DNA from: Blasia pusilla
Lineage: Eukaryota > Marchantiophyta > Marchantiopsida > Blasiales
NCBI GenBank assembly: GCA_050084515.1
Contig: CM114274.1
Span: 32,674,001 to 32,738,000, forward strand
Direction: 5' to 3'
Length of the DNA stretch: 64,000 nt
Part shown: piece by piece, positions 43,861 to 55,740 of the stretch
How the letters are laid out: every line of letters begins with the position of its first letter
How positions within the stretch are numbered: the first letter of the stretch is position 1
Notes under the pieces: model-generated
Database searches by the model: none
Told to the model about the DNA's origin: nothing
The model's input: only the letters and a program-made list of their open reading frames with translations
Translations under genes and position numbers: made by a program

Positions 43861-44035
43861 CAGCGATCCCCTCGGTGAACAACAATTATTATATGTTTAC
43901 TATTTATTTATTATTTACAACTTATCCTTTTACTTACTTCTTTTGGGACCTGCGGGGAATGTCGCCAGATACGGACGGCGGGACAGGCGACGTCACGGAC
44001 GGACGGACTAAGGGACAGGCGAAAGGGAAAGGCTA

Positions 44036-44307
44036 TGGGTTCGTTTTATAATAGGGCGTCTCATAAATGTGTCATAGGTCGGACGTACGAAGTCATAACT
44101 CTGTATATGGTCAAATTCCGTGCTCGGGTGCGGGCTACCGTTGGAGTCGGACGTCCAAAACATATTCATGTGTATTTAAGTCGGACCCTTCAAACCTACG
44201 GAATCTCTCAATATAAACATTCCTCGTAAATGGAAAGACGTCAAGAGCTTGAAGGACGTCTAAAATTTTATGGCTTCCGAGTGAGGCGCCCTAATAAAAC
44301 GAATCCA
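44036..44307. mobile_element. 272-bp terminal-inverted-repeat element with TA target duplication
   Basis: Left end TGGGTTCGTTTTATAATAGG (44036 on, followed by GCGTCTCA) and right end (reverse complement) TGGATTCGTTTTATTAGGGC pair over about 28 bp. The ends are flanked by TA at 44034-44035 and 44308-44309. It has no coding capacity. TIRs with a TA duplication suit a Tc1/mariner-type non-autonomous element, but the family is inferred. A diverged relative lies at 48288-48620. Confidence 0.7.
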
Positions 44308-44318
44308 TAAACGAATCT

Positions 44319-44350
44319 TTGTGGGAATGTATAAGCATACATTCCCACAA
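44319..44350. repeat. perfect palindrome, 14-bp arms, 4-nt spacer
   Basis: TTGTGGGAATGTAT (44319-44332), spacer AAGC, and its exact reverse complement (44337-44350). The word GTGGGAATGTATAAGCAT recurs in the same orientation at 45020-45037, where it is not palindromic. This suggests that the second arm here was added by copying. Confidence 0.95.
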
Positions 44351-46175
44351 ATGCTTATCTTGTATGTGTTAAAAGTGGTGGGACGTTGCACATAAATGGA
44401 TTTCTTGAAGATTTTTCCATAATCTTGTCTTGCACGAAACCTTCAACTAGCATAGTCTACCCTTGATATATTGTTTTCTTAGAAGCTTCATAGAGTAACT
44501 ACATAGTGACTTAGTTCATATTTCTTGCTTACTATCATTTCTAACATTATTAGGTATGAAAGTTTACCACAGTGTAAATTCATGCGGTTTTCGTTTCTTG
44601 TCAGTGTTTATCTCTTTGTATTACTAATTTTGTTTAATTAGTCATAGTGATGTGGTACATGCCTGCTCTTGAGTTGCTACCTTGTTTATGTTGTTTTGTC
44701 TTGTGTACCTCCTCAATATTGAATATTTTTCTCATGATGAACACCCAACCTATGAATAGGTGTTCTCTTTCTATTAGTTAGAAATTTAGGTTAGAGGACT
44801 AAATAGTGGAGTGAGAGCCTATTTATGGTATAAGAGAATCATTCAGATTTCCGCTTTAGATTGAATTCACTTGGTTGTGTAATAATTACAAACAAATCCT
44901 TGTCCAATTTCTTTCAGGGCGGAGTCCTATTCAACTTGATATGTGTATCTTTGATGAAATAGTTCAAAATATTAACACTAACTTGTGTAATGTGAATGCT
45001 ACAATAAATTTTGATGTTAGTGGGAATGTATAAGCATCCTATGAAGGAAGTTGGAAAATTAATGTTTCTCAACATGCAAGAGCAATATGGTCAATTGAGC
45101 ATATAGTGGGGCACAACTTTTGGTTATGTGAGTATGGAATAGGAGGCAAAACTGATCAGTTAGATTTGGGAAAAGAAAAGATTATGTTGACACTACTAGT
45201 TCATCTGAGGCACAAGAATTCCAACCTATTGGAGCAAATACAACTCCTCTAAGAAATTGAACATTGGTTGGAAACTCAGTAGTTTAGTTATTTTGTCATT
45301 GTTGAAACATGATTTGGAGCTTCTTGGTGACTATGATTCACAAATATATACAATATAGAAGTAACAAGCACATTGGTAGTAGTAAGATCAGTTGTATTTG
45401 ACATAAGAAAATGATGTACTCTTGGGAATTGCAATACCCAATACATGGGAGATGAGTAATTTCCATCGACAAAATTTCACAGCTTTGCATTTTTGTTTGA
45501 TGTACTACTCCAATGGAGACTATAGTAGTGATATGCAAAATGGTCTCTACTAGTCATATGACTCTTCAATAGTTACCAAAGATCAATGATTGATTTAATC
45601 TCTTCAAGATATTTTCTTGCTTTCACCAACTCAATCATCCATTTAGTTCTTCTTTCGATTTTTATCCGTCTAAAGCTTTCCTTCTAGGCTTTTTCGTAAG
45701 CCTCTCTTGCTGATCTCCTCTCCTCTATCATGATAATCGTAAACCTTTCCATTGACTCCAACATCGAATTTATGAAATCATATTGGGACCTCGATATTTT
45801 AACTCTTTGCCTAAGCCCCTCTTGATAAGCCACCAACAACTTGGTTTTTATGTTGTGTGGTTGGGGGTTGGTGGTTGGTGGTTGGTGGTAGGATTGGAGC
45901 TTGTCAACTTGGTACTCTTCTTCACAACTTGGGTTGTAGGCCTTGATCCTTCTATATTGACCTGGTCGCCAATATCAAAAGTTTGTTGGTTGTGCGGCGT
46001 CTAAGAGGATGGCATATCGCTACCATGATCATCTTCGTCGGTAGCAGCCATCGACTCTTGATGAAAACTCAATTTGTTGAGAAAATTCTCGTACATTTGG
46101 CTACTCGAGCATTAGCCCTCAAGTTCTGGTGCTACTTCTTGAGCACTTCATGAATCATTGGCCGGATCTTGAGAA

Positions 46176-46525
46176 TTACCTTGTGAGTTGAATGTTGTTA
46201 AAGGTGATAAAAGCTCCAAGCCAAGGGCAGCAAGGGCAACGGGTAGAAAAGGCTTGATACCCAAATAATGCATCCATTCGATAGAAGAATGGACATCGTT
46301 GATTCAAATTTTCCTCCAACGACATGCCACTAACTATTTCACTATCCGTAAAGCAACCTCCAATACTTGTTACAAGCTCTTTTGCCTTTTTGTATGCTTG
46401 TACATATTTATCAAAATTTTTTCTGTAAGACAATCCTAGTACGAGGTGGGAAGCTGGCTTTTTGTAGATAGAGAGCCATAACTGTGAAAGTGGTGGCTTT
46501 GGATTGTACTTTCCCTCCAAATTAT
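46176..46525 (-). pseudogene. decayed transposon-type ORF, possibly Myb/SANT-like
   Basis: The minus frame includes LSQLWLSIYKKPASHLVLG, RKNFDKYVQAYKKAKEL, FTDSEIVSGMSLEENLN and RCPFFYRMDALFGY. The last block recalls the R-C-P-x-Y/F-x2-MD-x-LFG end of plant Myb/SANT-like transposon-associated proteins. Upstream frames are broken by stops. No transposase domain was found, so the identification is tentative. Confidence 0.3.
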
Positions 46526-46892
46526 TTTCTTCTGCCCAATAACATGTAACGCAACAAAGTTTTCACAAAGTTTTCAGGGTCTTCATAGTATCCAATATCT
46601 TCTCATAATCCCCATACTGCATACGAAATCTTTCACTCTAGCCACTCTTCATTGCATTTTCTGCTTAGTTTTGCTACTTGCATATCGATGAGCCATCAAG
46701 GTGTCTCAGATGACTTTTGAAGTGTAGGATAACTCCCTCCCAATCCTCCACCCTCTCCAACATGGCAGATAAACTCCTCTACTTGATATGTACCTGTGCA
46801 TTTCAATTCATTAGAGTGGGTCTTGATGAATGTGCTTACACAATATATGACACATGGAATGAGAGCGATATATTCTGATAAAATCAGTTATC

Positions 46893-47140
46893 AACAATCA
46901 GAACTCCACACTAAGCTCCCCAACACCTACACTGATGAGATGAGAGAACTACGAAGGTAGTCAGACACATAAATCAACAATCATAACTCCATACTAAGCT
47001 CCCCAACACCTACTCTGATTGGAAGAGAGAACTACAAAGGTAGCTAGATACATAAATAAGCAATTAGAACTCCAGATTAAGCTTCCCAACATCTACCCTA
47101 ATCAGAAGAGAGAACTACAAAAGTAGCCAGACACAAAAAT
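46893..47140. repeat. three tandem copies of an about 83-bp unit
   Basis: Copies start at about 46893, 46976 and 47058. Each carries CAAT(C/T)A(G/T)AACTCCA, TAAGCT(C/T)CCCAACA, and GAGAACTAC(A/G)AA(G/A)GTAG. Moderately diverged. No coding content. Confidence 0.85.
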
Positions 47141-47744
47141 TAAGTTGAAAGAGAGAGCCCAATAGAAACAAGACTATTCACTATACACAATATTTAATTG
47201 TCCTCCCCAACACCTAATTAGAATAACCATGTTCAAAGAAAGAGCATGCTAGAAGCACAAATATATTGAAGGAGAATGATGCACCAAGATTTGCAAGTCG
47301 CCTATAGAGAATGAAGTTTCATTCTCCATTTTTTGAATAAGTATGCAAATTTGATTAGTATCTTCATCCCCTAAATTTTCAGCAACAAGGAGTGGCGGGA
47401 GTAATTAGTGAGAAGCATGTGATAACTTGTGATTGTTCCCGCACAATTCTTGTTGAATTCGTTTGAAAATTTCTCCTAACAATGCTATTTAGCAAAGTTA
47501 TCTTCCAGCCAACTATTCAAAAATCAGCTCTATGTGTGTAGGGGTCATTTATACATTTTTTGAACAAAGTTTATAATGAAAAACTTAAGGTGCATTGTAT
47601 ATGATATTGATAGCTTTGTCAATACAACATTTAGTAGTATATTGGATTGTGTAATTGCGCTAAGAAACATCGTAGATATCTCTTTACTATAACCCAAATT
47701 AGATGGAAATTTCTATATGGTTAGTTACCAACAAAAGCTATTTT

Positions 47745-47832
47745 GGTTGCCTATTGGAAGAGGGATTCGAACCCCCGTGTGCGAATTACGATCGCGTTGT
47801 AGACTTCTCCAACTCACGAAAAAGCGTTGATT
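47745..47832 (-). other. tRNA-like or SINE-head-like stretch
   Basis: On the minus strand GGGGGTTCGAATCCCTC forms a good T arm with the pol III B-box core GGTTCGAATCC. Upstream GCGATCGTAATTCGC can fold with a GTA in the loop, and GAGTTGGAGAAG resembles a D loop. The acceptor stem does not pair and the base before the anticodon is C, not U. It is therefore a decayed tRNA or SINE head, not a functional gene. Confidence 0.25.
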
Positions 47833-47945
47833 GGCATGAGCGATAAGGCATATTCACTCCTATCAATACAAACTCACTTGAGAAATCAATATATTATCTT
47901 GTGTCTTTCACGATTTTGTCTCCGTTCAATTCCAGTGTGTCGACA

Positions 47946-48085
47946 TCTATATTATTATTGGAAAGTGCCTTCTTGATTTGTAAACACCTCTCTACTTGAC
48001 ATGTGGCAACCGGGAAGTAAGAAAATGTTTCCTACTCTACGGGCAACAAGAAAATGTTTTCCCTCTACGGGCAGCAAGAATTTTT
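47946..48085 (+). repeat. Helitron 5'-end-like copy
   Basis: After an A: TCTATATTATTATTGGAAAG, TGCCTTCTTGATTTGTAAAC, CACCTCTCTACTTGACATGT. The start matches 18329 (minus) and 17958 (minus), and the later GGGCA(A/G)CAAGAA tract matches 189-290. No CTRR end with a hairpin was found before the next element. Confidence 0.45.
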
Positions 48086-48287
48086 TTTGTGTGCAATTAG
48101 TCCTTACACTCCTTAGGTTACATACACTTATCTAGAATGAAGCTTGCATAGTACACATCAATTTCAAAATTCATTTGGGGATGGCACGATGCCATGCTGA
48201 TTTTGAGACGTTGAAAACATGGTTGCATAATTACAGCACCTTATGACATCTAGCAAAATGAACCTCCCCAAGTCGTAAAAGTCCCCG

Positions 48288-48620
48288 TCCTGGTTTTGGT
48301 TTTATAACGTCGCGATCCTAACGCCCTATTAGGGCGTCTCAAGTTGTAGGCCGTAATTCTAGACGTCCGACCCATAACTTTTTTTATGAATTTAATTCCG
48401 ACTGAATGCGGGGTGCCGGAGAACCGCGGACACGCACCTCTTACGGCTGGACGTCCAGCCAATTTTTTCGTCACGAAGAGTATTTAATATGGCACCTAAC
48501 AAAATTAAATTTAAATGTACGTAGGTTTAAATAATACACATCTTACGGTCAAATACCGCCAAGACGTCCCGAGACCTACGTCCCGCACTATTCACTTCGG
48601 AGGCGACAGTGGGACTCTGG
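48288..48620. repeat. diverged relative of the TA-flanked element at 44036
   Basis: Shares in order TTTTATAA, TAGGGCGTCTCA, CATAACT, AATTCCG, GCGGG and GGACGTCCA with the 44036 element, plus an inserted internal palindrome GCCCTATTAGGGC. The right terminus was not located, so the length is approximate. Confidence 0.5.
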
Positions 48621-48723
48621 GAGACTCGACGAGTGACAAGCCATATTAGCAAGGTTACACGAAGGGGCAGTATTAAAAATAAGATTCTTCAAAATTAAGA
48701 TAGATATGCATTCGACTCTTACG

Positions 48724-48792
48724 ATGGGGTGCATCTGCATCTGAGTCATGGAGGACGATCTAGGAAGAAGCAGCGCGGAACACCGACGCTAG
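48724..48792 (+). promoter_or_regulatory. two short upstream ORFs before the WDR53-like start
   Basis: ATG 48724 opens a 6-codon frame (MGCICI, stop ending at 48744) and ATG 48748 opens a 14-codon frame (MEDDLGRSSAEHRR, stop 48790-48792). Both end before the main ATG at 48829. If they lie in the transcript leader they could lower translation. The transcript start is unknown. Confidence 0.35.
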
Positions 48793-48828
48793 CCGTCTTC
48801 ACACTGGCGCTGCAATTTTTGGCTAGCG

Positions 48829-51800
48829 ATGGCAGCCACAGGGGAGGTGTCACGGGGAAGCGTAATGAAACCGATCCTGAGACTACGCTCGCACACTGGA
48901 TCCATTCTCTGCTGCGATTCTCCGCGTTCCTCGCCGCATACGCTCGTCTCCTCCAGTGAGGTGAAAGTCCTGGATTCTCTCCACGATGTCTGTCTTGAAC
49001 GGTGTCTGGTGTGATTGTGTTTGCATGACTTGGCTGTCGAGGGATGCGTCTGTATGTGCTTAGAGCAACCACTCTCAACCTAGGGGATTGCTGGAGGAAG
49101 CGGAACACGGATGACGTAATCTTTGGTCTTCACGGAAACCAGAAGAAGGAGAAGAAAAGGAAAACGCGCATTATGAATTTTGAATTCTATGCGTCTCCTT
49201 TTGTGAATATCTCCAGTGACAGTGCTTCGCTTCCAATGCGTTTCTCTCTGATTGCGCGGAGAGAAGCATTTAAAAAGAATGTAGCGGAATGCATTACCGT
49301 TTTCACCACCCCTATGCAGCTCTGAAGCATCCTGTGAAGAGAATTAATGCCGTGTTAAATGTTTTGACTCTCGATTTTGTAATTTTGAGCCCGCTCTTTT
49401 TAACGGAGGGGGAAAACTATGGCTTATACTATAATTGTTCAGCGGAGCAGTTTCTGGTATTTTAAGACTCATCTGAAGCAGCGGCTTCCGTTCTTCCGAA
49501 TTACTGAGAGTCATCGGATTGGCGATCGTTTTGATAACTCGCCTTTAATTGACTTCAATAAGTTGATTCTACCTCGTACTCATCGATGACACAGAATTTT
49601 TCCACGTATGTTGAATACACGCAGTAAACTGATCATCTTGGCTTCTCTGTGGATGATTAGGATGGAAGTGTGTGTGTCTTTGACCTGCGCACTCAAAGTT
49701 GTTCAATGAGGCTACAGCTGTTCTGTGGAGAACCAGTAGCATCTATCTGTTTAAAGCCAGGTAAAAGAAATGATCTTCGTTGCCGATGCCAGTCTGAAAA
49801 ACATCACAATTACTTCTAGTTGTTCTATTGAAACCTCCACAATCTTAGTTGCTTGGGAGGTCATTTGTAAGAAGTCTTCATCTTAACAAGTAGAATCTAC
49901 CTGTGATACCTGGCAGAACCTCACGGTGTGGTCTATTTACAGGAGACGACAATCAACTGTATGCTGCAGCTGGAGCTGTTGTACACTATATTGAACTTCG
50001 TCTGGTATTGACACTTCACACGACTTGATATTTCTTGTTGTCTTGAACAGCATAACGATGCGAAATGAGAAAGGTGGCTGGTTTGGTAATTTTCCTCATG
50101 AAAAAGACTGTATAGGAATAGGCAAATTATGGAATAATCCTCAACTCGTCTACCAGAAATTGTTAGAGAAACTTTCTGGATTTTGTAGGATATTTACCCT
50201 CAATATTGAATTTGATTATTTTGGTTTTGAATCTGGAGGGATCTTCTGGCAGTTGCTTGCACAAGTATGAGTTCAACACGGATGAAATCAATCAGGTTCT
50301 ACTTCTTCCGTGTCTTGTTTGGAGCTTCTCACACTGTGGTGATCTGTGGATTTCTTCTCGTTCTGTTTGCTCATTTGGTTTAAGAAAAATAACGAGGATT
50401 ATATAGGTAAGTTGTAATGCAAAGTTGCCATGTCTGGCACAACCTGGAAATGTATCACTGGATTAGCCGGTTTCTGAAATGACTGTTTGACCTACAGATT
50501 CTTGACATGGTTTATTTTAGAGATCCCTGGCCCGAAGAAGAATTGAGTTCAAGGGATCATAACTTGAAACAATACTTGGAAAGGCATTACTTCAAGAGTC
50601 AGGGCATGCAGATGTCATTTCAATGCCTTGGTTTTAGGTGCACCCACTCAGCTTTTTTCGATTTGTATATATGACCATGCCTATGAGTTTCATGTTCTTG
50701 AAAGGTGGTTCCAATTCAAAAACTCGACTTTCCTCTGCTGGCGCAGGTCTCTGTGAATAAGAGAGCAACCTTTGTTGCGGCTGCAGACGATTCTGGTGAA
50801 ATTAAGGTTCAACCTGGTGCACTCATTGCTAGTCATTGTATGACAGCGCAGTAGGGAGGTAGTAGGCAGGCTCCGAGGATTTGCAATTCATCCTACTTTT
50901 ATTTTCCCCTTATGCTTTGAGCTGCCCCATGTGACATCATATTTTTTGTTAGATCTGGAATATCTAACAAGTGGTGCTCCCATGCATCCCATATGACTCA
51001 TAAGATTCATGAGCTACATAATGTGCTCTATCTGTGGAGTACAGTTTATATTTATGTCAATTTCCACTTTCCAATCAGTTGTTGGAGATGACATAATTTT
51101 GGTGTTATTACTGACATGGAGCAGATATTATGGCTTTGACATTTTCCTTTGGATGAAGTCTTAATTGGAAAAGAAACTGGTATTTGCATGCTGGATGAAG
51201 GAATCGTCACGTGCAGGTTTTGTTTCTGGGTTCTGCATGGGCTATCATGTTAACAAGAGCAGGGAGGCACCTTCACATCAAGAGTTGATGTTGGTTTATT
51301 GTATGGAAGAAAAGTTAACACTGAATTACACTGCTGACAGGTGATTGATCTGAGCAACCACAAACTGTACAAGACTCTCCGTGCAGTGCATCAAAATGTA
51401 TCCAGTTTCCTGGTTTCAATTCATAGAAAGTAAAATGACAAATTTTCAAGCAGGACAGATGACTGCTACATAAAGAATACCTTGACATTTCTCCAAGATA
51501 TGCAGTGCTGTGCAGTTCCATGCTCAGAAGCCATGGGAAGGTAGAGCCCCTCTGTGAATGTGACATTCCAAACTGCTACCTGGCTGGAAAAATCTTGGGT
51601 CTTGAACAGAGTGCAATCTTGCCGGGAAGTCCAGTTGACAAAGATCTATTCTAGAAATTTTGCATCACTGACACTACCTTCCATTAAGGCGGCTTAAGCA
51701 ATATTTCTTCGTACAAGTTTGCTAGTATTTGAGTCTTTTCTAGGTTTTCTCTCGACGATTACCTCGTCTTGATTCATAAGTAGCAATCATAGATTACCTA

Positions 51801-54119
51801 CGGTTGAATTCCAATTTGGTTCACTTGAAGCTGATGGCTGAATGGGTCTCAATTTTGCTCCTGTAGCGATTTCGGGAGGGTTGGATTCTAAGCTGGTCAA
51901 GTGGGACATCTCGAAAGGCAAGGAACTGAAAGAAATAGATCTTTGTAAGTTACTATGGTTCAAGTTATTGTAGTTTAGTTCCTTCGACTTCTTCTATTAA
52001 TCTGAAATCACTTCTGATCCCCCTACCAGTTTGCTGTAATTCTCATGAAGGCCAGGTGATGTGTCTCAGTTCAGCCAACATGGTGTACTGTGCAATACTA
52101 CTTTTTAATGTAGATCTATGCTGCCCCTCCGTGACCTCATAACATGAATCAAAGAAAAGTGAACTTTAGGATCTTATAATTTTGATATGTTATACTTTTA
52201 CAGTTGCATCAACAGTGAATGTGGGGCAACTTTGCAATCCTCCCTTCGTGCATGCGTTGGCAGTCCCTGAAGGGGATTGTCCTGGAGAGACGGGGCGACT
52301 ACTTGCTGTGGCTCGTGGCGATGGTGCTGTGGAAGTATATGATTCAAACTTTGTGAGGAGCAAATCCTCCAGAAGCAAGACCCAGAGTCCATCCCGGAGA
52401 AGATCGAGTGGGAGGATCATGGCAAATGAAGGTGCTGGTGAGGAGAAAGCAAGCTCGAAGGCAAATGGAATCAAGTGCCACCTGGATTCTGGTCAAGGGG
52501 GCCACTCAACAGCTGTATCCTCTGTGTAAGTTCATGGCTTCTTCACCAATGCGAGACATCTCAACATCTATGGTGACGGGATTTTATTTTTTTAGGAATA
52601 TCACTGATGAGTACAGCCTTCCGGCTTCAAGGATTACAGTCTCTTCTTAATTTTAATTCTCGAACTTGTATTTTCTCAGAAGCGCCTGCTTTAATCTTGC
52701 AGACATCAGAATCTTGAAGCTAAGGTGGAGCGACAAGAAAGCTTAATAGCAGAAAATCACAGGGCTACAGAAGAATGTTACCAGTCTAGAATGTGTGAAT
52801 CTAGAAGAAAAGCTTAATTAAACAGTGCAGAAGTGGATTCGCAAATGGAACTAACCCAAATTGCTATCTAAACCCTTACTCACGCTTGAACATACCAGGC
52901 CGAAAAACAAATGTTTTACCCTAGATTCTGTCACCAAAAAATGCCTCAATTTTTTTAAATCAACTGTACTAAACTTGTTTATCGTTTAGAATTTATGGTC
53001 TTCAATCGACTTCATCTTGGAAGTTTCACTTATGAGTAGGAACTAGGTCAGTTCCAGTGCGGAAGGATTCAAGCTTGTTTCTATACAGAAATTCAGGAGA
53101 CTTGTTTTATCTTGGTTGAAGAGTATAAAAGGTTAAATGATATTCACATAAACGTGATGTATCAGTCAGCAACCTAGTTATCATGACCTCAGATGTTGAA
53201 TCAATGTGTTGTTTGAAACAAAGTGGTTCAGAGGGAAGACGTTGTGGATGGTAAAGTGCTGTTTTATGTCATCCACAGACATAGCAGCACTTTAAGAGAG
53301 ACAGAATAGCCCTAAAGAGGAGAAACTTTCGAGATTACGGTGTACACGCCCTTGTTCTGCTGGTGATTCTAGCCTCTATAGCAATATGTTCCACCCAAGA
53401 CAATTTTAGTGCAGTCTAGCAAGAATCTGTGGATTTCTCAGTAGTGCCGTAATTCAAGCAGGTCAGCCTGCAGGGCAGAATTATTAAGTAATTCATTTCA
53501 TGATTTGTTTGACTTCAAACTAAGAAGTTCCGCTGTCTGAGATCTCTATCCTCCGGTTGTTTGAAATCACAGGACTTTTGCAAGATTTGGTGACATGGGA
53601 AGATATCTGTTGTCAGGAGGGAATGATGCGCTGGTTAAAGTTTGGGATTGGGCTATCCCAGTCCAAGAGGAGAGTCTAGAGGAGCAAGGAGGACCTCTGG
53701 TTGTGACCATACAACATCGCAAGAAGGTGCCTTCATATATCTTGTGGGCCTTTTCAGTGAAAGCCCTTAGCAGTGGGGAGTGCACGTTGGAAAGACTAAG
53801 GGTTCTTCCTTTACTCTGAGAACCTAGTGGCCACAGTTCCCAGATCTTACTCAAAGAACTCTAGGAACTGATGTACATGCTTTTAAGTTTAGAATGGAAG
53901 GGACGTGTCTCCTTGCACACGCAAATGAGTGTGAAATCATTCATCTTTGTGTCAATTAAGGAAAGTATGTGAAATATTTGGCCACCAAATACTACATGAG
54001 GATATCTTACACCATGTTTGTCTTGGCAGATAAATTGGTTGAGCACCATCGACAACAGCAGTGGGAATATAGTGGTTGCTGATACTTCAAAAGTGTTGAG
54101 CCTGTACCATGTTTTATAA
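48829..54119 (+). CDS. WDR53-like: WD40-repeat protein, WDR53-like
   Basis: Eleven exons join in phase to 375 aa: 48829-48960, 49661-49760, 49943-50004, 50266-50295, 50747-50806, 51341-51397, 51498-51540, 51867-51944, 52204-52525, 53573-53726 and 54030-54119. Start MAATGEVSRGSVMKPI, stop TAA 54117-54119. WD-type blades: LRSHTGSILCC...SSSEDGSVCVFDLRT; DEINQVSVNKRATFVAAADD...GEIKVIDL; AVHQNICSAVQFH...ISGGLDSKLVKWDI; LLAVARGDGAVEVYD; GHSTAVSSVTFARFGDMGRY...SGGNDALVKVWDW; NIVVADTSKVLSLYHVL. The length fits human WDR53 (about 358 aa), which is reported among DDB1-binding propellers, so a CUL4-DDB1 substrate-receptor role is possible but inferred. A basic Ser/Arg-rich loop (SKSSRSKTQSPSRRRSSGR) of about 60 residues is inserted in exon 9. 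The classic WDxR is FDLR in the first blade. Confidence 0.93.
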
Positions 54120-55740
54120 CGAGGAGAATGGTGAACAAGAGGGGACCCAGTGCACATCTCATTTTTCCATGCAGCTTCTGCAGAGGGTTGCCAGTCTTTT
54201 GAAACTGATGTTCACCCAATGGCGAACTTTAGTGTACTTTAGTGCATACCTTATCTCCTTGCTCGATGGAGACGTTGGTGGTCAAAGCTTTGAAGCTTAC
54301 CATTACTCTGCAGAGAGTTCTTGTGTGAACGAACTTACAAGAAATACATGGACTTCCATCCATTCTCTGGATAAGCTCCAGGGTGAAGTTTGCGAGGCAG
54401 CAATCGCTAACACTCAATCTGTGTGGATGTACCCTCATATTCTGGTCAAGATTAAGCTTAGCAAGTCTGGAAGGATTCTGGGTATTAGATGATGATTCAA
54501 AGAGACGCAGTTTGTGAATGTGGAATGTGGGAATTCATAAATTCAATTATGAGTTATTCTACAGACGATATTGTGGGCATGCTTTTCAACTTGATCCAAT
54601 TTGTCCAATTCCAGGTGCAGGATGTGAATCAAACAAGAAACGCTCAATTGCTACAGGAGAATTGTGTGGCTCTCCAGATCCATCCTCTGGACATCTAAAC
54701 ATCGCACCTTTCTGCTTGATGCTTCGTGGGTTAAGCTGGTGGTGGGATTTTCATGTGTAACTTGGAATGGTTGGTTTTGAGAGCCTGAGATTAGCCGAAA
54801 GTTCTCATCCTGTGATTTACGTATCGTGGTCTCCTAAAAAGCTAAGTTGCATCCTAGAAAAGTATAGCACGCATAGACGAAGACGTTCTGGAGCACTTGA
54901 CGACCCTTACCACTTTTGAATGTGGACGCAAATTGTAAGAGTAGGAAAATAGGGCATTCCACGTACTTAATGAAATCGGTGATTCATGTGAAGATTGTGC
55001 GGGATATGGAAGCTCTCCGCCCCTGCGAGCAAGAACTTGAAACGGGATGGCGAGCCAAGGTCGGAATGTGGGAACAGGACTACTGGTGCATTCGGATGAC
55101 TCTTTTGAAATCTTTCTTAAATTTACAATCATCTCAGGTGAGGATAGAAATTATCGCTTTGTACAATGGTTCACTCCGGGTTCAAGGATGGTGATTCATT
55201 GGGTTGGAGTAGGACCAATCCTGATATCAAAATCGCTTTTGTTGAGTTTGTGCTGCACCACGACACCACCAATTCACTAGGGGGAGAATTAAGGTCGCTT
55301 CTGCTAGCTAGAGCGTGCTTTGGTGTCGTTCCTTTCGCCTCATGACTAAATAAACAAAAGAAGCTGAAATAGGATCCGAAATGGGAATTACGGAACTGCC
55401 CTAAGCAACCTCGTTGTGAGATATAGACAGGGACGACCTGATCACTCACAGACCTTTCTCCATGCGGTCATCTTCAAGCCCATGCGTTCGCGTCCTTCAC
55501 GTGCGGCTGGACGACTAGGACATCTGGGATGGTGGAAGGGAAAAATGCGTATTTAAGACGTGTGAAGAAGTTTGCATCCCGTGGCATGTATGGAGATAAC
55601 GGTATAGAAACTTCACTACTCATCTCTGACCCTCCTTGTGAAGGTGTTGCTTCTCCTGATGGTACTGCACACATTCACCGGAGAACTTCGCATCAGAGTA
55701 AGAGAAACTTGTACCCCTTCAAGACGTAATTTTCCTTAAG
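54120..55740. other. convergent intergenic region, no recognised gene
   Basis: Lies between the stop codons of the WDR53-like gene (plus) and the calcium pump (minus), so both 3' UTRs must fall here. Several overlapping frames of 65-127 codons exist on both strands. Some (about 54950-55330 plus) look protein-like, but they do not splice into one frame and match nothing I know. Confidence 0.45.

Larger units (their letters stand above)
44310..48280. mobile_element. second AT-rich transposon island
   Basis: Strongly AT-rich DNA between two related inverted-repeat elements. The only coding trace is a decayed minus-strand frame near 46.2-46.5 kb. It also holds a triplicated 83-bp repeat, a Helitron 5'-end-like copy and a tRNA-like stretch. 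No host gene was recognised. Confidence 0.7.

Noticed and set aside
53248-53296. Inverted repeat TAAAGTGCTG...CAGCACTTTA in a WDR53-like intron
   Set aside because: Only 10-bp arms with a spacer of more than 20 nt; this is expected by chance in 64 kb and unlike the close palindromes of the islands.
54916-55330. Plus-strand frames near 55.0-55.3 kb such as DIKIAFVEFVLHHDTTNS and SDDSFEIFLKFTIISGED
   Set aside because: The pieces are in different frames with no intron of workable size between them and match no family known to me. The position suits 3' UTR sequence of the flanking convergent genes.
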